In this document: positions 45,855 through 52,796 of the stretch, piece after piece
Numbering within the stretch: position 1 is the stretch's first letter
Layout of the letters: the number at the start of each line of letters is the position of its first letter
Source: Verrucomicrobiota bacterium
Lineage (GTDB): Bacteria; Verrucomicrobiota; Verrucomicrobiia; Limisphaerales; UBA11358
NCBI GenBank assembly: GCA_028873125.1
Contig: JAGWMQ010000010.1
Location: 1-52,796 of the forward strand
Direction: 5' to 3'
Length of the DNA stretch: 52,796 nt
Made by a program: the position numbers and the translations under genes
The notes under the pieces: generated by a model
What the model saw: only the letters and a program-made list of their open reading frames with translations
What the model was told of the DNA's origin: nothing
The model's database searches: none

Positions 45855-46499
45855 TTAAACGGAAATCAAATCCGGCCGCTGGGAGGCGTCGAAGCGGCCC
45901 GCGCCGGCCGGTTCAATCCGGGAAAGCGCGAACTGGGCGGCCTCCCGCCGGTTAAAGAGCACCAAGTCCAGACTGAGTTCAGCCGGCACCAGGCGGCCCA
46001 TCACTTCCAGCAGGATTTGCGCGCGCTGTTTGCCGGGCAGCACGCGAGTGACCGAGGCCTTCATGCCCGCAAACGCGCCGCCGGCGATTTCCACTTCCTC
46101 GCCTTCCACCGGCGCGTCCGTCAGGACCTTCGGGCCCAGTTCGGCCACACCCCGCCGCAAGTCCTCAATGACTCCAGGGGGTATTTCCGGCACCCGGCCA
46201 CCAAACCGGAGCACGAACTTGACCGCCGGAGTATAGGCGATCCTCTCCAACATCGTCTCCAGGACGAAACGCGCGAAGACGTAATTGGGAAACAGGGATT
46301 CCGTCCGCCACCGGCGGCCCTGCCGGGTGGCGCGCAACAACCGCAACTGCGGATTAACCGCCTCCACGCCGGGAATCCGCCTCAAATGGGCCGCCGCGAT
46401 GTGCTCATGCTTCAAATGGGTGCGAATGCAATACCACCCCCGTTCCCCCTGGCCAAGCCAAGGCTCCGCAATTGGCGATGTAATCGTATTCATCTCCAT
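45855..46499 (-). CDS. NusG/RfaH-type specialised transcription antiterminator
   Basis: 214 residues from the ATG at 46499, chosen because GGAG lies six bases upstream; 46493 and 46529 are alternatives. An N-terminal NGN domain has GWYCIRTHLKHEHIAAAHL and SLFPNYVFARF, which in NusG-like proteins contacts RNA polymerase. The C-terminal KOW-like part has VEGEEVEIAGGAFAGMKASV. Such paralogues (RfaH, UpxY, LoaP) are typically the first gene of very long capsule, LPS or antibiotic operons and let polymerase read through terminators within them. That matches the roughly 46-kb one-directional block that follows. The leader just upstream has an ops-like sequence. Confidence 0.95.
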   Translation of the reverse strand: MEMNTITSPIAEPWLGQGERGWYCIRTHLKHEHIAAAHLRRIPGVEAVNPQLRLLRATRQGRRWRTESLFPNYVFARFVLETMLERIAYTPAVKFVLRFGGRVPEIPPGVIEDLRRGVAELGPKVLTDAPVEGEEVEIAGGAFAGMKASVTRVLPGKQRAQILLEVMGRLVPAELSLDLVLFNRREAAQFALSRIEPAGAGRFDASQRPDLISV

Positions 46500-46526
46500 T
46501 TCCAACTCCGCTGAAATTTCACTTCT

Positions 46527-46539
46527 CACTGCGACCGCC
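46527..46539 (-). promoter_or_regulatory. ops-like sequence in the leader of the NusG/RfaH-like gene
   Basis: On the minus strand GGCGGTCGCAGTG resembles the Enterobacterial ops element (GGCGGTAGCGTG), which recruits RfaH to paused polymerase. It lies 28 bases upstream of the antiterminator start. The match is partial and the ops rule is established only in other phyla, so function is a guess. Confidence 0.3.
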
Positions 46540-46845
46540 TATCGGGACAACGGCCAACTACTCCCTTCAATCGCCCGCCAATATAGGACACAGGCGTGCG
46601 CCGCGGAAATGGGGTGTAGTCAGTAGTAAGGGCGGAAAAAACACCTGACGTCAATATGCGCCGCTTAAACCCGAAAACCGGGGTTGGGGAGCACACCCTC
46701 CTCGGGGGATGCTGGACGCGCCTCGCCTCCAGCGGTTTGGCGCGCGAGGGCCTTCGAGAATCCCCGAAATGGTCCGGTGCTCTGGATGTTTTCCGCGAGA
46801 ACTCCCCGAAAGATTCGCGCATTGAACCCCCCGAACAACTCGATC

Positions 46846-46917
46846 GGAGCGCCGAGCACCGCCTCGGCGCGTTGGGAAAACGGCTTTGAAGCTGGCCGAG
46901 GCGGTGCCCGGCGCTCC
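46846..46917. repeat. Large palindrome (23-bp arms) between divergent genes
   Basis: Arms at 46846-46868 and 46895-46917 pair at 22 of 23 bases, starting GGAGCGCCGAGCACCGCC, with a 26-base loop. The stem would be very stable. Its outer GGAGCGCC/GGCGCTCC ends are those of the hairpin at 19616-19643. Confidence 0.8.
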
Positions 46918-46944
46918 ACGATTCGTGGGGAAGCGTGGAAAATC

Positions 46945-46970
46945 GCACGCGAGGCGCGCGCACGCTCCCC
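46945..46970 (+). repeat. GC-rich repeat shared with the helicase gene, copy 1
   Basis: GCACGCGAGGCGCGCGCACG followed by CTCCCC. Its reverse complement matches 50901-50926 except for a small insertion. Confidence 0.5.
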
Positions 46971-47127
46971 ATCCAACTTCGGTTCTCGAGTTAAAACGTG
47001 AAGCGTTGAAGCGGGTTGCAATCCTTACCCGTTCCCGCGCCGCAACGCTGCAACGCTTGAACGCTTCAACGTTTCTCCGCGTTGTCCGTCTTGCGTTTGC
47101 CGCGCGTTTCCCTGAAACTGGCCGAGC

Positions 47128-47979
47128 ATGAGTGATTCGAAACATTGGACGGTGCCCAAGTGGCCGTTTTTGCTTGGCGACGCCCTGGTGCTGGCCGCGG
47201 CGTATTTTGTGATTGAGCAGGCGGCGCATCCGATCGGCCGCTGGGTGGCCGTCGCCGCCGCCGGGTGCGTGGCGCTGGGCGCGGTGCTCGGCGCCTGGCC
47301 CTTTGTCCTGGATTACCGGGCGATCGTCAAGGTGGTGGAAGCCAACGCGCTCGGCTCCATCGGCCAAAAGATTCAAGACCTGGAAAAGCTCGCCGCGCAG
47401 ATTGCCGCCGCCACGAACGAATGGACCAACGCGCAGACCCAGGCCGAAAAGACCGCCGCCGGCGCCCGGGAAATCGCCGACCGCATGGCCGACGAGGTCC
47501 GCCAGTTCAGCGCCTTCATGCAGACCATGAACGACAGCGAGAAGTCCGCCCTCCGCCTCGAAGCCGAAAAATTCCGGCGCGGCGAGTCCGAATGGCTGCA
47601 GGTCCTGGTGCGGATTCTCGACCACGTGTTCGCGCTGCACGCCGCCGCGGCGCGCTCGGGCCAGCCGCGCCTGGCCGAACAAATCGCCCAATTCCAGAAC
47701 GCCTGCCGCGACGCCGCGCGCCGCGTGGGACTGGCGCCGTTCACGGCGGGGCCGGACGAGTCGTTCAACCCCGAACGCCACCATGTCCTGGACGGCGAAT
47801 CCAAACCTTCCGACGGAGCGGTGGTGGCCGAGACGGTCGGCGCCGGATTCACCTTTCAGGGCCGGCTCCTGCGTCCGGCGCTGGTGCGGTTGCGGGGGGA
47901 AAATTCGCGGGAGGAACCGCCGGAAACCGAAGCGGTCGCGAAGGCGCACAACGGGTCTGCGCCACAACCGGCCGATTAG
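47128..47979 (+). CDS. Membrane-anchored protein with GrpE-like C-terminal domain
   Basis: 283 residues. Two N-terminal membrane helices (LLGDALVLAAAYFVIEQ and WVAVAAAGCVALGAVLGAWPFVL) are followed by a coiled coil (about 75-160) and a globular part resembling the GrpE head: a LVRILDHVF segment, GLAPF, then FNPERHHVL and VGAGFTFQGRLLRPALVRL, matching the GrpE sequence order (hydrophobic helix, D/N-P-x-x-H, G-[YF]-x-x-x-G-R-x-[IL]-R-x-A-x-V). Ordinary GrpE is soluble, so a membrane-anchored nucleotide exchange factor for DnaK is inferred. It stands alone on the plus strand, divergent from the polysaccharide operon and convergent with the helicase gene 30 bases away. The C-terminal 30 residues are acidic and disordered. 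Confidence 0.75.
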   Translation: MSDSKHWTVPKWPFLLGDALVLAAAYFVIEQAAHPIGRWVAVAAAGCVALGAVLGAWPFVLDYRAIVKVVEANALGSIGQKIQDLEKLAAQIAAATNEWTNAQTQAEKTAAGAREIADRMADEVRQFSAFMQTMNDSEKSALRLEAEKFRRGESEWLQVLVRILDHVFALHAAAARSGQPRLAEQIAQFQNACRDAARRVGLAPFTAGPDESFNPERHHVLDGESKPSDGAVVAETVGAGFTFQGRLLRPALVRLRGENSREEPPETEAVAKAHNGSAPQPAD

Positions 47980-48009
47980 ACTTCGCCGGTCCCAGGCGTC
48001 GTTCACGGT

Positions 48010-51000
48010 TCAAATCTCCACCGTCCGCCGCGCCGCGAGGAAATGCAGCCAGGCATTGGCGACCGGGCGCGCATGGATTTTTTCCAGCGCCCGCGCATAA
48101 AGCCGCAACTGCGGCGAGTAGATTCGCACCTTCTCCGCAAGGCCGTCCGCGCCGATGTCGTCGGTCTTGAAGTCCACCAGCCAGATCCGGTCTTCCAGCA
48201 GCACGGCCAGGTCCGCCGCGCCCTGCACGACGATGAATTCGCCTTCCAGTCCGGCCCCGGAGCGGGTCCCGAGGAGATCGTCCAATTCGGCGGGGGTAAA
48301 CCTGGCGGTAAAGGCCAGTTCACGCTTCACATCCGCGGCGTGCGTGCGAATCCGGCTCCCGATTTCCGAATTCCAAAACGCGGCGAGGCCCTCCAGGTCC
48401 AACGCGGCGCGTTCGTCCGGTGACAGGACGTTTTCGCGCTCCAGGCGTTCCGCCTCCGCGGCGAGGGCCGGAACACCGGCCGCCATTTCCATCGCCAAAT
48501 GACGGAGAAATTTGTGCGCGGCGGTGCCCGCCTCCGCCGCGCTTAATTTCGGAGTTCGGAGTTGGGAGTCCGGAGTTTTGGTTGGCGAAGCGCGCCGCCG
48601 CGCTGAAGACCCGGAAGTGAAAACTGAAAACACCGGTTCCACCTCGTCCTCCAGTTCCTCCGCCTGCCGTCGCAGCACCGTGACCGAGGCCTTGGCGGCG
48701 CGCCGCGTCGCCGTTTCGTGCGGATAGGTCCACGAGAGCATCGCGCGCAGCCTTTCCGCCGTCGCATCGTCCATCTCGATTGCGTTTGTCTCGGAGACGA
48801 CGTGGAAACTCCCTGACGGGGTTTGAGCCTCGTCGTCACGGCTCCCGCGGGTTGAATCATCTCCGGATTCCGCGTCCTCCGCGACGCGCCAGAGCAGATG
48901 CGGAAGCTTGCCTTCCGTCGCGATCGGGTTTCCGGATTCAGAACATTGACCGCGGAACCAAAGGCCGAGCCAGTCGGCGAAACTGTTTGCGGCCTGGACG
49001 TCGCGCGACGCCGCAATGCCGGGCTGACTCCAGAGCGTCTCCCATTTTTTTTGGCTGACGCTGCCGGCCAGGATCAAGGTGTCGCGCGCGCGGGTCACGG
49101 CGACGTAGAGCAGGCGCAGCTCCTCGCTCCGCAGTTCGCGGCGCTGATGTTTTTGGGCGAGCCAGTGCGGCAGGCTCGGATAGCGCCCGCCGTCCTTGGG
49201 CGGCTGGACGCGCGGACACAAACCCAGCGCCTCGTCCAGAATCACGTCGCCGCGGAGGTCCTGTTCGTTGAAAGGCTTGGCCAGGTCGGCGAGGGCGACG
49301 ACGGGAAATTCCAGCCCCTTGCTCTGGTGGATGCTCATCAGGCGGACAGCGTCTTCCTCCGCGACCGGCGCCACCTCCGGCTCGACCTCGGCCTCGCGCC
49401 GGGCTTGGACGAAGTTCAGAAAGCGGAAGAGTCCCTGGCGCTGGAACTGGTCGAATTGCTGCGCCAGATTCAAGAACTGACCGACGTTGGCGCGGCGCTG
49501 CCGGCCGCGCGGCCGGCTCTCCAGCCATTCGGCGTACTGCGTCTCGGCCAGGACCGCCTCGAGACATGGCGACAAGGCGACCTGCCGCGCCAGCGCCCGC
49601 CAGCGGGAAAATTGTTCCAGAAATGTTTCCACCTTCGCCCGTGCCCCGCTTTGGACTTCGGACTTTGGGTCTCGGACCTGATTCAAGGCGAACCAAAAAT
49701 GGCCGTTGGCGGCGAGGCGGATTTGCGCCAGGTCATCCAGCGACAGCCCCACCAGCGGCGAGCGCAGGACGGCCAGGACTGGAACGTCCTGCAAGGGATT
49801 GTCGAGCAGTTGCAGCAGGCTCAACAAATCCAGGACCTCGCCGCTGTCGTAAAATCCGCCGCGCTCGACGGTCAGCGGCACGCCCGCGCGCGCGAATTCC
49901 CGGGCGTAGATTTCCGCCTTGCCCGACGGCGAGCGCAAGAGCACCGCCAGGTCCCGCCAGGCCGCCGGCCGGAATTGTTCCCGTTCCTCGTCCCAGATGT
50001 CGTGGCCGGAGTCATGCAAATCCTTCAGCCGCCGCGCCAGCAACCGCGCCTCCCGGTCGGCGTCCAGCAAATCCGCCAGGGCGTCCGCGCCGGATTCGTT
50101 GGCGGCCCCGTCGTTTCCGCCGGCGCGACGGGTCTTGAGCCGCAGCAACAGTTCCGCGCGAGGCGTCGGATTTTCGGTCGCGCTCAAAAGCCGTCGCTTT
50201 TCCGGCGAACCATGGGTCAAGCGGGCCGTGGCGTCGTAATCCACTCCGCCGAGGTCTTCGCGCATCAGCACGCCGAAGACGGAATTGACAAAATCCAAAA
50301 GCCGCTCGCGGCTGCGGAAATTGTCCGTGAGCGGGATGGCCCGGCCGTTTTCACCGCGCCAGCTTTTGGCGTAGGCGCGGAAGATTCCCGGCTCGGCCAG
50401 GCGGAAGCGGTAGATGCTCTGCTTCACGTCGCCGACGAGGAAGCGGTTGGCGTCCGCGCCCTCACGGCCCAGGGCCTGGATGATTTTGTCCTGCGCGGCG
50501 TTGATGTCCTGGTATTCGTCCACGAAGACGAAGCGGAACTTTTCGCGCCAGCGCGCGGCGACCGGGGTCGGCCCATCGGTGTCAAAATTCCAGAGCAGTT
50601 TCAAGGCGAACTGCTCCAGGTCGTGGAAGTCCAGGAGGCCCTCGTCACGCTTGCGCGCGGCAAAGCGCGCGGCAAAGTCCCGGGTCAGGCGCAACAGCGC
50701 GTCCATGTGGGGCCGGACCCAACCCCAGTCCTCCGCCAATGGATCGTCCGCTGGCGTCGGCATGAGCGAATGGAGAAACGCGACCTCGTCGAAGAAATCC
50801 TCCAACGGTTTGCGCAACGCGGTCTTCCGTCTCGCCGGCCAGCCGGTGTCGGCGGCCAGAACCTGCGCCAAGACCTCAGCGGCAGCTTCAGGCGAAAGCA
50901 GGGGAGCGCACGCGCCTCGCGTGCCGTTCGGCGCGCCCTCGCGCCGAACATTGTCGGCGCCCGGGGCGGATGCACTCCTCCACTTTTGCAGGCTTTCAAG

Positions 51001-51729
51001 ACACTCGGCGGCCTTCGGATTTTCCGTGCGCAAAGTTTCCAGGACCGGCAGCCACTCCCCCCGCCAGGCGCGGATGGCGTCGTCCAGCCACGCCCGCCAT
51101 TCAACGGGATGGCTCTTGGAAAATGTTTCAACCTGGCGCGCCAGCCAGCCGTCGGCGTCGGGCCGCGTTTGAGCGCGGTGATGCAGACGCAGGACCAGGT
51201 CGCGGATTTTCCGGTCGCGTCCGCCGCCGTATATCTGGATCAGCTCCCGGACCGCGGCGGACAACTCGTCCTCGCCGGCATAGCGCGCCTGCAATGCCTC
51301 CTCGAGCGTTTCGGCGGCCAGCAGGCGGGCCTGGCCTTCGTCGGCCACGGCCAGTTGCGGGTCCAGGCCCAGCTCGTAAAAATGTTCTCGCACCAGCTTG
51401 AGGCAGAAGCCGTGGAGGGTGCCGATGTGCGCGGCGTCGAACAGGGCCAGTTGCGCGGCCTGGTGGGAGTCGCCGGGATGGCTCGCCGACTCGTTTTCCA
51501 GCGCGCGGCGGAGGCGCTGCTTCATTTCCGCCGCCGCGGCTTCGGTAAAGGTGACGACGAGGATTTCGTCGAGCGCGACGCGCTCGCGGCGGAGGCAGTC
51601 CAGGCAGCGCGCGACGAGGGTGCGCGTCTTGCCCGTGCCGGCGCCGGCCATGACGAGCACGTTGCCGCGCGCGGCGACGGCCTCCCGTTGCGACCGGGTG
51701 AGGGGATTTTCAACGCGCGCCGGTTCCAT
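48010..51729 (-). CDS. UvrD/AddA-type ATP-dependent helicase-nuclease
   Basis: 1239 residues. Helicase motif I is VMAGAGTGKTRTL (about 27-39), Ia is VVTFTEAAAAEMK, motif II is FVFVDEYQDIN, III is FLVGDVKQSIYRFR, IV is LTDNFRSRERLL, V is LMSIHQSKGLEFPVV and VI is LLYVAVTRARDTLIL. The C-terminal PD-(D/E)xK-type nuclease has IWLVDFKTDDIGA. This is AddA-like recombination repair architecture, processing double-strand breaks; no AddB partner is seen in the window. An in-frame stretch near residues 250-280 (ADNVRREGAPNGTRGA and neighbours) is encoded by a REP-like hairpin and looks like an insertion. It is convergent with the GrpE-like gene and divergent from radC. Confidence 0.93.
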   Translation of the reverse strand: MEPARVENPLTRSQREAVAARGNVLVMAGAGTGKTRTLVARCLDCLRRERVALDEILVVTFTEAAAAEMKQRLRRALENESASHPGDSHQAAQLALFDAAHIGTLHGFCLKLVREHFYELGLDPQLAVADEGQARLLAAETLEEALQARYAGEDELSAAVRELIQIYGGGRDRKIRDLVLRLHHRAQTRPDADGWLARQVETFSKSHPVEWRAWLDDAIRAWRGEWLPVLETLRTENPKAAECLESLQKWRSASAPGADNVRREGAPNGTRGACAPLLSPEAAAEVLAQVLAADTGWPARRKTALRKPLEDFFDEVAFLHSLMPTPADDPLAEDWGWVRPHMDALLRLTRDFAARFAARKRDEGLLDFHDLEQFALKLLWNFDTDGPTPVAARWREKFRFVFVDEYQDINAAQDKIIQALGREGADANRFLVGDVKQSIYRFRLAEPGIFRAYAKSWRGENGRAIPLTDNFRSRERLLDFVNSVFGVLMREDLGGVDYDATARLTHGSPEKRRLLSATENPTPRAELLLRLKTRRAGGNDGAANESGADALADLLDADREARLLARRLKDLHDSGHDIWDEEREQFRPAAWRDLAVLLRSPSGKAEIYAREFARAGVPLTVERGGFYDSGEVLDLLSLLQLLDNPLQDVPVLAVLRSPLVGLSLDDLAQIRLAANGHFWFALNQVRDPKSEVQSGARAKVETFLEQFSRWRALARQVALSPCLEAVLAETQYAEWLESRPRGRQRRANVGQFLNLAQQFDQFQRQGLFRFLNFVQARREAEVEPEVAPVAEEDAVRLMSIHQSKGLEFPVVALADLAKPFNEQDLRGDVILDEALGLCPRVQPPKDGGRYPSLPHWLAQKHQRRELRSEELRLLYVAVTRARDTLILAGSVSQKKWETLWSQPGIAASRDVQAANSFADWLGLWFRGQCSESGNPIATEGKLPHLLWRVAEDAESGDDSTRGSRDDEAQTPSGSFHVVSETNAIEMDDATAERLRAMLSWTYPHETATRRAAKASVTVLRRQAEELEDEVEPVFSVFTSGSSARRRASPTKTPDSQLRTPKLSAAEAGTAAHKFLRHLAMEMAAGVPALAAEAERLERENVLSPDERAALDLEGLAAFWNSEIGSRIRTHAADVKRELAFTARFTPAELDDLLGTRSGAGLEGEFIVVQGAADLAVLLEDRIWLVDFKTDDIGADGLAEKVRIYSPQLRLYARALEKIHARPVANAWLHFLAARRTVEI
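50901..50984. repeat. REP-like palindromic element inside the helicase gene
   Basis: Contains a perfect hairpin GTTCGGCGCG-CCCT-CGCGCCGAAC at 50926-50949, preceded by GGGGAGCGCACGCGCCTCGC, which also occurs reversed at 46945-46970. It keeps the helicase reading frame and adds about 28 residues. Confidence 0.65.
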
Positions 51730-51927
51730 TGCCCCCCAGTTTCAAGTTTCGGCTTTCAAGTTTCAAGTTTGCAACCGATTCAATTTGCGGACGCCCGGGT
51801 TGGCAGGCCGGCCGGATTCGCGACGTGCGATCCATGGGTCGAGCCACGCTTCAGCGCGCACCGCAGATCAAAAACGGCGGGGTTCCGGGACCATTCGGGC
51901 TAATTTATTACTTTTTTTATCCTGGAT
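51730..51927. other. Divergent spacer between helicase and radC
   Basis: Starts with caagtttc/ggctttcaag simple repeats (51742-51770). Just before radC is an AT-rich stretch ttattactttttttatcctgg (51908-51927) that could hold its -10, leaving almost no leader. No gene is seen. Confidence 0.5.
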
Positions 51928-52653
51928 ATGGCTTATTCTTCCGCCGTGTCAGAAAACCTGCGGCTCAAGGACCAACCCGTCAGCGAACGCCCGCGCGAGC
52001 GGCTCATGGCGCGGGGGGCGGATGCGTTGAGCAACGCGGAGCTGATCGCGATTTTGCTGCGGACGGGGTTGAAGGGCGCCAACGCCGTCGAGATCGGCCG
52101 GCAATTGCTGCAAAAGTTCGGCGCGTTGCAGGCGCTGGCGCGCGCGTCAGTCGCCGAGTTGCAACAGGTCCGGGGCGTCGGGCGCGACAAGGCGGTGACA
52201 CTCCTGGCGGCCTTCACGCTGGCGCAAAAAATGGCGGCGGAATGGCAGGAAGACTCGCCGGTGCTGGACCGGCCCGAGAATGTGGCGCGGCTGCTCCGCG
52301 AAAAAAATCTGGTCAAAAACGTGGAGACGCTCCAGGTGCTGCTGCTCAACACGCGGCGCCGGCTCATCCGCGTGGACGAGGTGGCCGACGGCACGATAGA
52401 CACCCTGCTGGTGCATCCGCGCGAGGTCTTCAAGTCGGCCATCGCCGCCAACGCCGCCGCGGTCGTCCTGGCGCACAACCATCCCAGCGGCGATCCGGCG
52501 CCGAGCGAGGCGGACCTCAAGGTGACGCGCGACCTGATCCGCGCCGGACAGTTGCTCAAGATCGAGGTGCTCGACCACGTCATCCTCGGCCGCGCGACGG
52601 CGGAGCGTCCGAAGGATTACGTCTCGTTGCGCGAGTTGGGCTATTTCTTCTAA
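51928..52653 (+). CDS. radC: RadC family JAB1/MPN-domain protein
   Basis: 241 residues. The N-terminal helix-hairpin-helix part has ALSNAELIAILLRTG and RGVGRDKAVTLLAAF. The C-terminal MPN/JAB1 metalloprotease-like domain has the metal signature AHNHPSGDPAPSEADL. Length and order fit RadC exactly. The biochemical role is not settled; the family is linked to DNA repair and natural transformation in older work. It is divergent from the helicase-nuclease, with 198 bases between. No strong ribosome site precedes the ATG, only an AT-rich stretch. Confidence 0.95.
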   Translation: MAYSSAVSENLRLKDQPVSERPRERLMARGADALSNAELIAILLRTGLKGANAVEIGRQLLQKFGALQALARASVAELQQVRGVGRDKAVTLLAAFTLAQKMAAEWQEDSPVLDRPENVARLLREKNLVKNVETLQVLLLNTRRRLIRVDEVADGTIDTLLVHPREVFKSAIAANAAAVVLAHNHPSGDPAPSEADLKVTRDLIRAGQLLKIEVLDHVILGRATAERPKDYVSLRELGYFF

Positions 52654-52796
52654 CGAGGCTCCGCCTCAGACCGACGAGATGTAGCGAATTACAAAGGCGC
52701 CGGTTGGACAGGCTGGCGCGAGGCCAGAATATAAGCCGACAAGCGGCAAGTTCTCCGGTATACCGGAGGGAACAAACGTCCAACCGACACCGCTAT
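52654..52796. other. End of window: spacer with nested palindromes
   Basis: A perfect CTCCGGTATACCGGAG palindrome lies at 52753-52768 within CGGTTGGAC (52701-52709) and GTCCAACCG (52778-52786). No gene is seen; the element may continue beyond the edge. Confidence 0.4.

Larger units (their letters stand above)
46540..47127. other. Divergent intergenic region with palindromes and likely promoters
   Basis: No gene is supported. This holds the start signals for the operon (minus) and for the GrpE-like gene (plus). Toward the operon a TATATT (46580-46585, minus) could be a -10 box, without a good -35 partner at 17 bases; TTGACG lies farther up at 46649-46654. In the middle are a 23-bp-arm palindrome (46846-46917) and a GCACGCGAGGCGCG-type segment (46945-46970) also present in the helicase gene. 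The last 130 bases hold caacgctt/gaagcgtt simple repeats. Confidence 0.6.

Noticed and set aside
46649-46654. TTGACG as the -35 box of the operon
   Set aside because: No -10-like hexamer lies at 16-18 bases; the nearest AT-rich hexamer is too far, so it is only mentioned in the spacer entry.
48898-51903. A plus-strand open frame of about 1000 codons opposite the helicase gene
   Set aside because: The minus strand has all helicase motifs in order. High GC content makes the antisense third frame open; the translated product shows no recognisable motif.
52654-52796. The right-edge palindromes as tmRNA, RNase P RNA, SRP RNA or a tRNA
   Set aside because: None of the conserved sequence blocks of these RNAs could be matched, and no cloverleaf was found.

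Overview
The window is GC-rich and reads like a chromosomal segment of a Verrucomicrobiota bacterium (Pedosphaera/Limisphaerales-like). That placement is inferred from secreted beta-helix proteins ending in an 'FYRL' or 'FYRV' tail, many short interspersed palindromes in gene junctions and even inside genes, and the mix of families present. No rRNA or tRNA gene was seen, so the placement is not proven.

Positions 1 to about 46,500 hold 32 intact or partial genes and one pseudogene, all on the minus strand and mostly separated by 0 to 60 bases or overlapping. Transcription runs from right to left. The first gene (45855-46499) is a NusG/RfaH-type antiterminator, as expected at the head of a very long polysaccharide operon. 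It is followed by secretion genes (secreted beta-helix protein, outer-membrane beta-barrel, Wza-like export protein, Wzc-like co-polymerase/tyrosine kinase), a duplicated and partly broken pair of beta-helix genes, a Wzx-type flippase, a CapK-like adenylating enzyme, two tandem FemAB/GNAT-like transferases, two deacetylase-like enzymes, two glutamine amidotransferases of the asparagine synthase type, a Wzy-like polymerase/ligase and several glycosyltransferases. Next come a stand-alone acyl carrier protein with an AMP-forming ligase and a NadE-like ATP pyrophosphatase, a UDP-sugar epimerase, an aminotransferase, two methyltransferases, an initiating phosphosugar transferase of unusual architecture and a WbpM/PglF-type dehydratase. 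The left end is a natural-product block: an NRPS module (C-A-T), a luciferase-like monooxygenase of the NRPS-associated type, an O-carbamoyltransferase, and a second NRPS that runs off the window edge.

Taken together the cluster appears to make and export a surface polysaccharide whose sugars are amidated, acylated, carbamoylated and possibly joined to an NRPS-made amino acid or peptide. The acyl carrier protein, acyl ligase, asparagine synthase, FemAB and deacetylase genes recall the exosortase-A-type exopolysaccharide loci, but no exosortase is visible here. The final structure is inference.

Positions 46,500-52,796 are a different neighbourhood: a large palindrome-rich intergenic region, a membrane-anchored GrpE-like protein (plus strand), a large UvrD/AddA-type helicase-nuclease (minus strand) and radC (plus strand). 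Repeats are a strong theme: a five-unit 21-bp array with self-complementary cores (39443-39547), two copies of an about 124-bp MITE-like element, several REP-like palindromes (one forming part of a coding sequence, another inside the helicase gene), and low-complexity tandem repeats that form the C-terminal codons of several glycosyltransferases.
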